Below are positions 7,537 to 19,854 of a stretch of 64,000 nt of DNA, piece after piece. Origin of the DNA: Anaeromyxobacter dehalogenans 2CP-1 (lineage in GTDB: Bacteria; Myxococcota; Myxococcia; Myxococcales; Anaeromyxobacteraceae); the NCBI RefSeq assembly GCF_000022145.1, contig NC_011891.1, forward strand, positions 744,001 through 808,000, in the 5' to 3' direction. Positions within the stretch are counted from its first letter, which is position 1. Each line of letters begins with the position of its first letter. The notes beneath the pieces were generated by a model. It did no database searches. It was not told the origin of the DNA and saw nothing but the letters and a program-made list of their open reading frames with translations. The translations under genes were made by a program, and so were the position numbers.

Positions 7537-8658
7537 ATGCGGCGCGTGGGCCTGGTGCTCCTGCTCGATCTCGTCGCCGCCGCGGCGGCGGGCGCGACGC
7601 TCCTGCTCGCGCTGGGGGTTCCCTCCGCGGCCCGCGGCGCGCTCGGCCCCGGGCCGCTGCTGCTCCTGGCGGGCGTCGCCGCGGCGGCGACCATCGCCGT
7701 GGGCGTGGTGCTGCTCGGCCGCTCGGTGGCCCGGCCCGTGGAACGGCTGCTCGCGTCCGCGCAGAGGCTCGGCCACGCCGGCGGCGGCCTGCCGGTGCTC
7801 GCGCCGCCGGGCGAGCCGGAGGATCGCTCACTCGCGCGCGCGGCGGTGGCCTTCGAGCGCGTGGCCGAGGCGCTCTCGGAGGAGCGCGCCCGCCTCGCGG
7901 CCAAGATCGACGAGCTGGAGGGCGCGAACCACGCGCTCGCGGAGGCGCGCGCGTCCTGGCTCCGCTCCGAGCAGCTCGCCGCAGTGGGGCGGCTCGCGTC
8001 GGGGGTGGCCCATGAGGTGGGCAACCCGCTCGGCGCCATCGCGGGCTACGCCGAGCTGGCGCGCGGCCGCATCCGAGCGGGCGAGGCGGCGCAGGCCGAC
8101 GACCTGGTGGCGCGGATCGCGGTGGAGGCCGGGCGCATCGACGCGATCGTGCGCGATCTCCTGGAGCTGGCGCGCCCCTCGGCGCCCGCGGTCGCGCCGA
8201 TCGCGCTGTCCGGGCCGGTGGACGCGGCGCTGCGGCTCGCGCGCGTGCAGGCGCGGCTCCGGGACGTGCGCGCCGAGCTCGACCTGCCGGCCGACCTCCC
8301 GCCGGTGCTCGCGGACGAGGCGCGGCTCGCGCAGGTGTTCCTCAACCTGTTCCTGAACGCGGGCGACGCCATGGGCGGCCGCGGCACGCTCCGCGTGACG
8401 GCGCGTGAGGTGCAGGATCGGGTGGAGATCGACGTCGCCGATCAAGGGCCCGGCATCGGACCGGAGGACCTGCCGCGCGTCTTCGATCCGTTCTTCACCA
8501 CCAAGCCGCCCGGCGCCGGAACCGGCCTCGGGCTGTCGGTGAGCCACCGCCTGATGGAGGCGATGGGCGGCGCCATCTCCGCCGCCAACGCGCCGGGCGG
8601 CGGGGCGGTGTTCCGCCTGCGGCTGCGGCGCGGCGGCCCGCCCGCCGCCCCGTGCTAG
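7537..8658 (+). CDS. pilS: Sensor histidine kinase PilS
   Basis: The product has 373 residues. There are two N-terminal helices (about 1-24 and 33-58) with almost no periplasmic loop, then a HAMP-like stretch (ARPVERLLASAQRLG). The dimerisation domain has the H-box VAHEVGNPLGAI with the phospho-acceptor H159. The HATPase domain has an N-box (LNLFLNAGDAMGG), G1 DQGPGIG, F-box FDPFFTTKPPG and G2 GTGLGL. The ATG comes four bases after the pilD stop and the gene runs to ten bases before pilR. PilS sits in the inner membrane and is thought to sense pilin levels and control PilR phosphorylation. Two helices is short for PilS, which has six in Pseudomonas. Confidence 0.88.
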   Translation: MRRVGLVLLLDLVAAAAAGATLLLALGVPSAARGALGPGPLLLLAGVAAAATIAVGVVLLGRSVARPVERLLASAQRLGHAGGGLPVLAPPGEPEDRSLARAAVAFERVAEALSEERARLAAKIDELEGANHALAEARASWLRSEQLAAVGRLASGVAHEVGNPLGAIAGYAELARGRIRAGEAAQADDLVARIAVEAGRIDAIVRDLLELARPSAPAVAPIALSGPVDAALRLARVQARLRDVRAELDLPADLPPVLADEARLAQVFLNLFLNAGDAMGGRGTLRVTAREVQDRVEIDVADQGPGIGPEDLPRVFDPFFTTKPPGAGTGLGLSVSHRLMEAMGGAISAANAPGGGAVFRLRLRRGGPPAAPC

Positions 8659-8667
8659 AGTCGCGCC

Positions 8668-10044
8668 GTGGGCTTGCGAAACGTCCTCGTCGTGGACGAC
8701 GAGGCCTCCATCCGTCACCTGCTCTCCGTGATCCTGGTGGACCACGGCTACGACCCGCGCGCCGTCGCGACCGGCGAGGAGGCGCTGAAGGAGCTCGCCG
8801 TCCGCGAGTACGATCTCGTGCTCACCGACGTGCGCATGCCCGGGATGGGCGGGCTCGGGCTGCTCCGCGAGATCCAGCGCACCGCGCCCGAGCTGATGGT
8901 CATCGTGATGAGCGCCTACGGCGCGCACGACGCGGCCATCGAGGCGATGAAGACCGGCGCCTACGACTACCTCTCGAAGCCGTTCAAGCCGGACGAGGTG
9001 GTGCTGGTGCTCCGCAAGGCGGAGGAGCGCGAGCGGCTGGCGCGCGAGAACCGCCGGCTGCGCACCGAGCTGTCGGCCGGGTACAGCCCGGAGCACATGG
9101 TGGGGACCTCCGAGCCGATGCGCGAGGTGTCCCGGCAGATCCGCAAGATCGCGCAGCAGAAGACCACCGTGCTGGTGCAGGGCGAGTCGGGCACCGGGAA
9201 GGAGCTGGTGGCGCGCGCCATCCACCAGCTCTCTCCGCGCGCGGCCCTCCCGTTCGTGGCGGTCAACTGCGGGGCCATCCCCCCGGAGCTGATCGAGTCC
9301 GAGCTGTTCGGGCACGTGAAGGGCGCCTTCACCGACGCGATCCGGGCGAAGAAGGGGCTCGCGGTCGAGGCGGACGGCGGGACGCTGTTCCTGGACGAGA
9401 TCGGCGAGCTGCCGCTCGGGCTCCAGGTGAAGCTGCTGCGCTTCCTCCAGGAGGAGGAGGTGCGGCCGGTGGGCGACACCCGCCTCCGCCGCGTGGACGT
9501 GCGCGTCATCGCCGCGACCGCGGTCGATCTCCGCGCCGCCGTGGCGGCGGGGCGGTTCCGGGAGGATCTCTACTGGCGCCTCGACGTGGTCGGGGTGCGC
9601 CTCCCGCCGCTGCGGGAGCGGCGGGAGGACGTCCCCGCGCTGCTGGACCACTTCCTGGCCCGGTTCCGCCACCTCCGCCCGGAGCTGCCCGGGCTGGCGC
9701 TGTCGGACGAGGCTCGCGCGGCCCTGCTCGCCCACGGCTGGCCCGGCAACGTGCGCGAGCTGGAGCACGCGGTGGAGCGGGCGGTGGTGCTCGCCGACGG
9801 GCCGGTGCTGCGCGAGGAGGACCTGCCCGAGACGGTGCGCGCGACCGCGCGCCCCGCGACCGGGCCGGCCGAGGCCGGCGCCGAGGGCTCCCTCTCCGTG
9901 AAGCGTGCCACCCGTGCGCTGGAGGAGCGGCTCATCCGCGCGGCGCTGGAGCGGACCGGCGGCAACCGCACCCGGGCCGCCGAGCTGCTGGAGCTCTCCT
10001 ACGGGGCGCTCCTCTACAAGATCAAGGAGTACGGGGTCGGATAG
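8668..10044 (+). CDS. pilR: Sigma-54-dependent response regulator PilR
   Basis: The product has 458 residues with a GTG start. The receiver domain (about 3-120) starts VLVVDDEAS and has the phospho-acceptor Asp in LTDVRMPG. The AAA+ domain (about 145-380) has Walker A GESGTGKE, Walker B GGTLFLDEIGEL and the arginine-finger region FREDLYWRL. The sigma-54 contact loop at residues 219-224 reads GAFTDA instead of GAFTGA. The Fis-type helix-turn-helix is at the C-terminus (GNRTRAAELLELSYGALLYKI). It is the expected activator of the sigma-54 promoter at 5502-5517. A TAGAGT box (8656-8661) overlapping the pilS stop ends seven bases before the GTG, so PilR may also have its own leaderless transcript. 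Confidence 0.92.
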   Translation: MGLRNVLVVDDEASIRHLLSVILVDHGYDPRAVATGEEALKELAVREYDLVLTDVRMPGMGGLGLLREIQRTAPELMVIVMSAYGAHDAAIEAMKTGAYDYLSKPFKPDEVVLVLRKAEERERLARENRRLRTELSAGYSPEHMVGTSEPMREVSRQIRKIAQQKTTVLVQGESGTGKELVARAIHQLSPRAALPFVAVNCGAIPPELIESELFGHVKGAFTDAIRAKKGLAVEADGGTLFLDEIGELPLGLQVKLLRFLQEEEVRPVGDTRLRRVDVRVIAATAVDLRAAVAAGRFREDLYWRLDVVGVRLPPLRERREDVPALLDHFLARFRHLRPELPGLALSDEARAALLAHGWPGNVRELEHAVERAVVLADGPVLREEDLPETVRATARPATGPAEAGAEGSLSVKRATRALEERLIRAALERTGGNRTRAAELLELSYGALLYKIKEYGVG

Positions 10045-10188
10045 CGCGCCGCCGGACCGCCCCTCCACAGCGGCCGACCGGCCGCTCGCCCGCTCCTCCA
10101 CGCAACGTATGACGCATAACTACGCATCACTTCGCGCCAGCTAGCGCTCGGTCGCCTACAACCGCCGATATCCGCGCAGGCGCCTTTC

Positions 10189-10218
10189 TTGATCCTTCGG
10201 GGGGCGATCGCATAGCGT
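10189..10218 (+). promoter_or_regulatory. Promoter of the XRE regulator
   Basis: TTGATC (10189-10194), an 18-base spacer and TAGCGT (10213-10218). The ATG at 10228 begins ten bases later, so the leader is at most a few bases. Just upstream, two ACGCAT copies ten bases apart (10112-10117 and 10122-10127) lie about one helical turn apart and could be an operator. Confidence 0.5.
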
Positions 10219-10227
10219 GGCCCCCGC

Positions 10228-10497
10228 ATGGCCGACCGATCGCCCAGCGCACGGACGCCCCTCGCGAAGCCCTCGCGGCGCGCGCCCAACAACGTGCAGC
10301 GGCTCCGAGAGGAGCAGCTCCTCACGAAGGCCGAGCTCGCCCGCAAGGCGGGCGTCTCGCCGCTCACCGTGACCCGGATCGAGCACGGCCTGGAGTGCCG
10401 CGTGGACACGAAGCGGAAGATCATCCTCGCGCTGGGCCTCACGCCGTCGGACCGGCGCAAGGTGTTCGGCCCCAGCACCGGGGGGCGCCTCGCGTGA
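10228..10497 (+). CDS. Small XRE-family helix-turn-helix regulator
   Basis: The product has 89 residues. A basic Ser/Arg/Pro-rich tail of about 22 residues comes first, then a compact Cro/C1-type domain: NVQRLREEQLLTKAELARKAG, recognition helix VSPLTVTRIEHG, and a C-terminal helix ending in the ALGLTPSDRRKVFG stretch. It lies between pilR and pilM with its own promoter, so it may set expression of the pilM-Q operon or itself. No target is known. It is coded in the same style as its neighbours, with no sign of phage or plasmid genes around it. Confidence 0.75.
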   Translation: MADRSPSARTPLAKPSRRAPNNVQRLREEQLLTKAELARKAGVSPLTVTRIEHGLECRVDTKRKIILALGLTPSDRRKVFGPSTGGRLA

Positions 10498-10554
10498 GCC
10501 CCGCCCCGACGTTCACCCTGAGCGCGCGCCCCGACGCGGAGCGGCTCGAGACGG

Positions 10555-10578
10555 GGCGCGGGTGCCGTTGCCCGCGCC
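10555..10578 (+). promoter_or_regulatory. Hairpin just upstream of pilM
   Basis: GGCGCGGG (10555-10562), an 8-base loop, CCCGCGCC (10571-10578): a perfect 8-bp stem seven bases before the Shine-Dalgarno-like GAAGGG of pilM. There is no T-run, so it is more likely a barrier, attenuator or 5' stabilising stem than a full terminator. Confidence 0.4.
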
Positions 10579-10596
10579 TCTCGTGAAGGGATCGCC

Positions 10597-11655
10597 ATGG
10601 CGAAGAGCAAGCTCGCCGTCGGCCTCGACATCGGCTCGTCCAGCGTGAAGCTGGTCCAGCTGAAGGAGAAGCGGGGCGGCTGGGCGCTGCAGGCGTTCGG
10701 CACCGCGCCGCTCCCCCCCGAGGCCATCGTGGACGGGGCGCTCATGAACTCGTCCGCGATCGTGCAGGCGATCCAGGACGTGATCGCCCAGCAGAAGCTG
10801 AAGGTGAAGGACGTCGCCATCGGCGTCCGCGGCCACTCGGTGATCATCAAGAAGATCTCGCTCCCGCGCATGTCGCAGGAGGAGCTCGACGAGTCCATCC
10901 AGTGGGAGGCGGAGCAGTACATCCCCTTCGACGTGAAGGACGTGAACATCGACACGCAGATCCTGACGCCCGACGGCGACGCCGCCGGGCAGATGGACGT
11001 CCTGCTGGTCGCCGCCAAGAAGGACATGATCAACGACTACACCTCGGTCTGCGCGGAGGCGGGGCTGACCGCGACCGTGGTGGACGTCGACGCGTTCGCG
11101 GTCCAGAACGCGTTCGAGGTGAACTACGACGGCGGGCCCGACGAGACGGTGGTGCTCATCAACGTGGGCGCCGCGGTCACGAACGTGAACGTGGTGTCGC
11201 ACGGGATCACGACCTTCACGCGCGACATCACCATGGGCGGCAACGCGTTCACCGAGGAGATCCAGAAGCAGCTGAACATCTCCTACGAGGAGGCGGAGGC
11301 GCTCAAGATCGGCGGCCAGGGCGAGTCCGACGCGGTGGTGCCGCAGGAGGTTGAGCGGGTGATCCAGGGCGTCGCCGAGCAGCTCGGCGGCGAGGTCCAG
11401 CGCTCGCTCGACTTCTACGCCTCGACCTCCGGCGGGGCGGCGCTCACGCGCGTCTACCTGTCCGGCGGGACCGCCCGCATCCCCGCGCTGTTCCGGGTCA
11501 TCGAGGCGCGCGCCGGCGTGCCGGTCGAGGTGCTGAACCCGTTCAAGAACATCGAGATCGACAACCGCAGGTTCGATCCGGCGATGATCCTGGGCGCCGC
11601 GCCCTCCGCCGCCGTCAGCGTGGGCCTGGCGCTCCGCCGCTCCGGGGACAAGTAG
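10597..11655 (+). CDS. pilM: PilM, cytoplasmic T4P alignment protein
   Basis: The product has 352 residues with an actin/FtsA-like fold. It begins AVGLDIGSSSVKLVQLKEK (phosphate-1 motif), and the C-terminal YLSGGTARIPAL is the adenosine motif. The 1C-type subdomain lies between. PilM binds ATP and the cytoplasmic N-terminus of PilN, linking the cytoplasmic motor to the inner-membrane PilN/PilO platform. It is the first gene of pilM-N-O-P-Q, with ends two to seven bases apart or overlapping. A GAAGGG ribosome site lies at the usual distance. Intact and of normal length. Confidence 0.95.
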   Translation: MAKSKLAVGLDIGSSSVKLVQLKEKRGGWALQAFGTAPLPPEAIVDGALMNSSAIVQAIQDVIAQQKLKVKDVAIGVRGHSVIIKKISLPRMSQEELDESIQWEAEQYIPFDVKDVNIDTQILTPDGDAAGQMDVLLVAAKKDMINDYTSVCAEAGLTATVVDVDAFAVQNAFEVNYDGGPDETVVLINVGAAVTNVNVVSHGITTFTRDITMGGNAFTEEIQKQLNISYEEAEALKIGGQGESDAVVPQEVERVIQGVAEQLGGEVQRSLDFYASTSGGAALTRVYLSGGTARIPALFRVIEARAGVPVEVLNPFKNIEIDNRRFDPAMILGAAPSAAVSVGLALRRSGDK

Positions 11656-11657
11656 CC

Positions 11658-12158
11658 ATGATCCGGATAAACCTCCTCCCGGCGCGGGTCTCGAAGAAGA
11701 AGCAGGCCGGCACGCAGCAGCTCGTGCTGCTCGCGGTCGTCGTCATCGGCGGGCTCGTCGGGAACTACCTTTGGGCGGCGTCGCGCGGCTCCGATCTCGC
11801 GACGCGCGAGGCGCAGCTCCGGGAGAAGCTCGAGGTGCTGGACCGGCTGAAGGCGGGCCGGACCGGGCCGGTCAAGATGCTCGACCAGCTCGCCCAGCTC
11901 ACGCCGAAGCGGCTCTGGCTCACCAAGCTCGAGCAGAAGGGCGACGCCCTCGCGTTCACCGGCGTGGCTGCGAGCATCGACGAGGTCTCCGAGCTCATGA
12001 CCGCGCTGAAGGGGTCGACGTACTTCAAGGACGTGGAGCTGAAGAAGACGAGCGCGAAGACGGACAAGGCCTTCAGGCTGGTGGAGTTCGCGCTCTCCGC
12101 GAACGTCGTCTATCCGGGCGCGCCTGTGATCGCGGCGCCGACTCCCGGGAAGAAGTAG
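11658..12158 (+). CDS. pilN: PilN, inner-membrane T4P alignment protein
   Basis: The product has 166 residues. The N-terminus MIRINLLPARVSKKK holds the INLLP motif that docks in PilM. One transmembrane helix follows (about 21-38), then a coiled coil (about 42-65) and a ferredoxin-like periplasmic domain (LWLTKLEQKGDALAFTGVA). The ATG lies two bases after the pilM stop. PilN pairs with PilO in the periplasm. Normal length, although somewhat short at the C-terminus compared with Pseudomonas PilN. Confidence 0.93.
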   Translation: MIRINLLPARVSKKKQAGTQQLVLLAVVVIGGLVGNYLWAASRGSDLATREAQLREKLEVLDRLKAGRTGPVKMLDQLAQLTPKRLWLTKLEQKGDALAFTGVAASIDEVSELMTALKGSTYFKDVELKKTSAKTDKAFRLVEFALSANVVYPGAPVIAAPTPGKK

Positions 12159-12164
12159 GGCGCC

Positions 12165-12794
12165 ATGGAAAAGCTCATCGAGGCCATCGCCAGGGCATCG
12201 ACCGCCGCGAAGGTCGGAGCGGTCGCCGCGATCGTGATCGCCGTCACCGCGCTCAACTACTTCGCCATGTCCGCCACCTTCGGACCGTCGATCTCGGAGG
12301 TGGAGACGCGCATCGCGAAGGCGAAGACCGATCAGGCCAGGCTGGACCGCGAGTACATCGAGAAGACCTCGATCGCGAACAACCTGAACCAGTTCCGGCG
12401 GGAGAAGGAGCTGCTCGAGGAGCGCCTGCGCCAGGCGCTCGCGGAGCTCCCGGAGGACAAGAAGATCGACGAGCTGCTCCAGCTCCTGCAGGACCGCGCG
12501 CAGAAGGCGGGCCTGGAGATCGGGACCATCGAGCCCAGGGCCGCCGTCACCGAGCGGTTCTACGCGCGGATTCCCATCCCGATGTCCGTCACCGGCAGCT
12601 TCCACGAGATCGCGACGTTCTTCGACGCGCTCGGCCGGATGCAGCGCATCGTGAACGTCACGGACATCGTGCTGGACGCGCCCAAGGACGTGAACGGAAA
12701 GATGCTGCTGAACGGCAAGTTCCTGGCGACGACGTTCATGTTCGTCGAGGCCAAGCCCGCAGCCGCAGCGCCGAAGAAGGGGGGCGCCAAGTGA
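12165..12794 (+). CDS. pilO: PilO, inner-membrane T4P alignment protein
   Basis: The product has 209 residues. It has a short cytoplasmic start, one transmembrane helix (about 21-38, VGAVAAIVIAVTALNYFAM) and a long coiled coil (about 45-100 with LLEERLRQALAELPEDKKI). The periplasmic ferredoxin-like domain contains VTGSFHEIATFFDALGRMQRIVNV, a hallmark of PilO. It heterodimerises with PilN and contacts PilP. The stop overlaps the GTG start of pilP. The Ala/Lys-rich tail (AAAPKKGGAK) probably has no fold. Confidence 0.94.
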   Translation: MEKLIEAIARASTAAKVGAVAAIVIAVTALNYFAMSATFGPSISEVETRIAKAKTDQARLDREYIEKTSIANNLNQFRREKELLEERLRQALAELPEDKKIDELLQLLQDRAQKAGLEIGTIEPRAAVTERFYARIPIPMSVTGSFHEIATFFDALGRMQRIVNVTDIVLDAPKDVNGKMLLNGKFLATTFMFVEAKPAAAAPKKGGAK

Positions 12795-13320
12795 GCCCGC
12801 GCCGCATTGCGCCCCTCCTCGTCTGCGCGCTCCTGGCGGCCTGCGGAGACTCCGGGCCGAAGCGCGCCCCCGCTCCGAAGAAGCCCGCCGCGGCCCCGGC
12901 GGCCGCCGGTGACGGGGCCGCCGCCGCTCCGGCTCCGAAGGTCGACGACTGGGTCTACTCGTCGGTCGGCAAGCGCGATCCGTTCCGGAGCTTTCTGGCG
13001 GACGTGAGCCAGGCGGGTCCCGGCCTCCAGACCCGTTGCGCGACCCCGCTCGGCAAGTACGAGCTCGACCAGCTCAAGCTCGTCGCGGTCATCACCGGCC
13101 TCGAAGATCCGGTCGCGATGGTCGAGGCGCCGTCCGGGGTCGGCTACGCGGTACGGCGCGGCGCCTGCCTCGGGAAGAATGGCGGCACGGTCGCGGCCGT
13201 CCGGAGCGGCGAGGTCGTCGTGACCGAGTTCGCCCTGCGCGCCGATGGGACCCGTGATCGAACCCAGACGGTGCTCCGCCTCCCCAAGGAAGCGGCGCTC
13301 AACCTCGAGGAGCAGCTCCC

Positions 13321-13324
<4 letters not shown>
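12791..13324 (+). CDS. pilP: PilP, inner-membrane lipoprotein of the T4P complex
   Basis: The product has 177 residues. The GTG at 12791 overlaps the pilO TGA (GTGA). Starting here gives a lipoprotein signal with lipobox LLAAC and Cys 18, while longer starts would lie inside pilO. A Pro/Ala/Lys-rich flexible stretch (about 23-55) follows. The globular domain starts with YSSVGKRDPFRSFL, then YELDQLKLVAVITG and AMVEAPSGVGYAVRRGACLG, the conserved PilP fold. It bridges PilN/PilO to the N0 domain of the PilQ secretin. The end overlaps the pilQ ATG. Confidence 0.94.
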
Positions 13325-15984
<2,660 letters not shown>

Positions 15985-15993
15985 GAGCCAGCC

Positions 15994-16644
15994 ATGAAGA
16001 CGCGACTCGCGACCCTCCTCCTCGCCACGGCGGCCCTCGCCTGCACGGTGGACAACAACGCCTCGATCCAGGTGGTGGCCCTGTGCGCGCCGCCGGAGGA
16101 GACCTGTGGGACAGAGGGCGGGTGCGGCACGTACCTGGCCTCGCAGCCGTACGTCTACCTCGAGGGTGGCACCAACTTCCTCGAGCTGTTCGTCGAGATG
16201 ACGAACCAGCTGGCGGACAACTCGGACCCGTCGGCGGGCCGGCTCAACACGAACGACGCCTACCTGGAGAAGTACCGGCTCAGCTACCGGAGCGCGTTCT
16301 TCAGCTACTCGAACTTCGACTTCCCGGCGAGCGGCATCCTGAGGGCGGAGAGCACCAGCGCCCCCGTGGTCCGGCTCATCCCGGAGGCGATCAGCGCACC
16401 GATGTCCGCCGCCATGACGAACGCCGGCGTGACCACCGGCCTCGTCGAGGTCGAGCTGACGGTCACGGGGCACTATGCGAGCGGCGACTCGTTCGAGGTC
16501 GGCGGGGTGACCTTCCCGGTGGACGTGCACAACGACGCGTTCCCCGGCTACACCTGTCCGAACGCGACCGATACGATCACGTACGTCTGTCCCAACGTGG
16601 CCCAGACGGCGGCGTACACGTGCACGCCGGCGGCGGCGCCGTAG
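15994..16644 (+). CDS. Cysteine-rich lipoprotein of unknown function, last gene of the pil operon
   Basis: The product has 216 residues. A short lipoprotein signal ends LLATAALAC (Cys 17). The mature part has further cysteines near both ends (CAPPEETCGTEGGCG early; TCPNATD, YVCPNV and YTCTPAAAP at the end), which suggests disulfides. A beta-rich middle carries FSYSNFDFPASGILR. It starts nine bases after the pilQ stop with a GGAG ribosome site, so it is surely in the pil operon. I recognise no family. A pilotin or secretin-associated role would fit the position, but the sequence does not show it. Confidence 0.75.
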   Translation: MKTRLATLLLATAALACTVDNNASIQVVALCAPPEETCGTEGGCGTYLASQPYVYLEGGTNFLELFVEMTNQLADNSDPSAGRLNTNDAYLEKYRLSYRSAFFSYSNFDFPASGILRAESTSAPVVRLIPEAISAPMSAAMTNAGVTTGLVEVELTVTGHYASGDSFEVGGVTFPVDVHNDAFPGYTCPNATDTITYVCPNVAQTAAYTCTPAAAP

Positions 16645-16676
16645 CCGCGCCTGACGCGCCGCGTCCGCCCCCATCC

Positions 16677-16706
16677 TTGACGCCCGCGGCGGCAGCGGGC
16701 TAGAAC
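16677..16706 (+). promoter_or_regulatory. Promoter of the roadblock/LC7 gene
   Basis: TTGACG (16677-16682), an 18-base spacer and TAGAAC (16701-16706). The start site would be near 16713, leaving a leader of about 58 bases that contains a small CACGGC/GCCGTG hairpin and a ribosome site before the ATG at 16772. Confidence 0.65.
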
Positions 16707-16771
16707 GGGCCGGTCTCCGCGGGTCCGGGGCCTGAAATCACGGCTCTTTTCGGCCGTGGAGGCGAGGATCG

Positions 16772-17131
16772 ATGGGCTTTCGCGAAGATTTGCAGGAGAT
16801 CTGCCGGCGCTGCGATGGTGCGGTCGCCTGCACGCTCATGGGCATGGACGGCATCGAGGTGGACAGCCACGTCGAGGCCGAGGCCGACGTGGACCTCAAG
16901 TCCCTGCTCATCGAGTACTCCGGGCTGTTCCGGAGCGCCCAGGAGGCGTCCGAGACCCACGCGGCGGGCGGCCTGGCGGAGCTCTCGCTCTCCACGGACC
17001 GCATCCTCACCGTCGCACGCGTCGTCAACCCCGAGTACTTCATGGTCATGGCGCTCGCGCCGGACGGGAACTTCGGCAAGGCCCGGTACCTGCTGCGCGT
17101 CACCGCCCCCAAGCTGAGGTCCGAGCTGTAG
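16772..17131 (+). CDS. Roadblock/LC7 domain protein
   Basis: The product has 119 residues, a single roadblock/LC7 domain: MGMDGIEVDSH (beta hairpin), the helix SLLIEYSGLFRSAQEAS, a second strand pair (GLAELSLSTDRILTVARVV), and the YFMVMALAPDGNFGKARYLLR end. MglB, the GTPase-activating partner of the polarity GTPase MglA in myxobacteria, belongs to this family. Such proteins act as homodimers on small Ras-like GTPases. No GTPase gene lies next to it. It stands between pilQ and efp with its own promoter, upstream of the SgmX-like gene. A polarity or motility role is inference from that company. Confidence 0.85.
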   Translation: MGFREDLQEICRRCDGAVACTLMGMDGIEVDSHVEAEADVDLKSLLIEYSGLFRSAQEASETHAAGGLAELSLSTDRILTVARVVNPEYFMVMALAPDGNFGKARYLLRVTAPKLRSEL

Positions 17132-17227
17132 CCGCGCGGGCGAGCGCACGCCGGGCGATGCGCCGGGCGTCGCCATGCGGCGGGGCTCATCTTTCCACTT
17201 CCGACATTCGAAGGAGCATCGAAACCA

Positions 17228-17800
17228 ATGGCAGAGACCCTCGACACCTCGGCGTTCCGCCGCGGTCTCAAGATCGAGATCGACCGCGAACCGTGGGAGA
17301 TCATCGAGTTCCAGCACGTGAAGCCCGGCAAGGGCTCCGCGTTCGTGCGGACGCGCATCAAGAACCTGATGACCGGCCGCACCATCGAGAAGACGTTCAA
17401 GTCCGGCGACGTGGTGGGCAAGCCCGACATCGACGAGCGGGAGATGCAGTTCCTCTACCGCGAGGGCGAGCACTACAACTTCATGGACAACAAGAACTAC
17501 GAGCAGACGTTCCTCACCGCGGAGCAGATGGGGGACGCAAAGAACTTCATCAAGGACAACACCACCACGCACATCCTGTTCTTCAACGGGAAGGCGATCG
17601 GGGTGACCCTGCCGAACTCGATGGATCTCAAGGTCGTCAAGTGCGATCCGGGCATCCGCGGTGACACCGTCTCCGGCGCGACGAAGCCGGCCGAGCTCGA
17701 GACGGGCTACGTGGTGAACGTCCCGCTGTTCATCAACGAGGGCGACACGCTCCGCATCGACACGCGGTCGGGCGAGTACCTGACCCGCGTCGCCGGCTAG
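17228..17800 (+). CDS. efp: Elongation factor P
   Basis: The product has 190 residues with the three-domain EF-P layout. The N-terminal KOW-like domain has the modification loop KPGKGSAF with the target Lys at about position 35. The OB domain region has [11 protein letters not shown], and the C-terminal OB domain has [20 protein letters not shown]. It relieves ribosome stalling at polyproline tracts. That matters in this Pro-rich proteome: pilP, tolA and the SgmX-like protein all have proline runs. A Lys target normally implies EpmA/EpmB-type modification, but those genes are not in the window. A strong GAAGGAG site lies upstream. Followed by accB. Confidence 0.97.
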   Translation: MAETLDTSAFRRGLKIEIDREPWEIIEFQHVKPGKGSAFVRTRIKNLMTGRTIEKTFKSGDVVGKPDIDEREMQFLYREGEHYNFMDNKNYEQTFLTAEQMGDAKNFIKDNTTTHILFFNGKAIGVTLPNSMDLKVVKCDPGIRGDTVSGATKPAELETGYVVNVPLFINEGDTLRIDTRSGEYLTRVAG

Positions 17801-17853
17801 GTCGCCGCCGCCGTCCTCCGTCCCCTCCACGTCCCTCGCCAGGAGCTCCGCAC

Positions 17854-18393
17854 ATGGCCACCCGTCCCCTGAAGCAGCAGCAGCCCGAGCGCACCCCCGA
17901 GCCCGCCCCGACGCCCGGCTTCACCATGGAGGACGTGAAGAAGCTGGTGGCCCTGGTGGAGAAGAGCGACGTGACGCACATCGCCTGGGCGAAGGGCGAG
18001 GAGAAGGTCGTGATCCGGCGTGGCGGCGTCGCCGCGCCGGCGCCCGTGTTCCACGCCGCGCCGGTGGCCGCCCCGGTCCCGGCTGCGCTCGCCCCGGTCG
18101 CCGCGCCGGCGCCCGCCGGCGCGCCCAAGGCCGAGGCCAAGGCCGACAAGCCGGGCGTCGAGGTGAAGTCGCCGTTCGTCGGCACGTTCTACCGGGCGCC
18201 CTCGCCCGACTCGCCGCCGTTCGTGGACGTGGGCCAGAAGGTGAAGAAGGGCCAGACGCTCTGCATCGTCGAGGCGATGAAGCTCATGAACGAGATCGAG
18301 GCGGAGACCGACGGCACCGTCGCCGAGATCTACGTCCAGAACGCCACCCCGGTGGAGTTCGGCGAGCCGCTGTTCCGCATCGTCGCGGGCTAG
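17854..18393 (+). CDS. accB: Biotin carboxyl carrier protein of acetyl-CoA carboxylase
   Basis: The product has 179 residues. It has an N-terminal helical part ([20 protein letters not shown]), an Ala/Pro-rich linker (about 58-98) and a C-terminal biotinyl domain with the biotin site EAMKLMNE and the BCCP thumb region ([14 protein letters not shown]). It carries CO2 between biotin carboxylase (AccC) and the AccA/D carboxyltransferase in the first step of fatty-acid synthesis. It lies 54 bases after efp, with AGGAG upstream of the ATG and accC 17 bases downstream. The efp-accB-accC order is common. Confidence 0.96.
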   Translation: MATRPLKQQQPERTPEPAPTPGFTMEDVKKLVALVEKSDVTHIAWAKGEEKVVIRRGGVAAPAPVFHAAPVAAPVPAALAPVAAPAPAGAPKAEAKADKPGVEVKSPFVGTFYRAPSPDSPPFVDVGQKVKKGQTLCIVEAMKLMNEIEAETDGTVAEIYVQNATPVEFGEPLFRIVAG

Positions 18394-18409
18394 GCCCGGA
18401 GAGGCCGGC

Positions 18410-19792
<1,383 letters not shown>

Positions 19793-19805
19793 GCCTCGCC
19801 GCCGC

Positions 19806-19828
19806 CGCGGGGGCCGCCGGGCCCCGCG
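19806..19828 (+). terminator. Terminator-like hairpin after accC
   Basis: CGCGGGGGCC (19806-19815), loop GCCG, GGCCCCGCG (19820-19828). The stem has one bulged G and starts 14 bases after the accC stop. There is no T-run, as in most hairpins of this genome, so termination is likely but not certain. Confidence 0.45.
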
Positions 19829-19854
19829 CGACGGCCGGTCCGGAGGGGCAGAGA

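Noticed and set aside
7537-8658. Six-helix Pseudomonas-type PilS
   Set aside because: Only two N-terminal hydrophobic segments can be seen; PilS is kept because of pilR linkage, but the topology differs.
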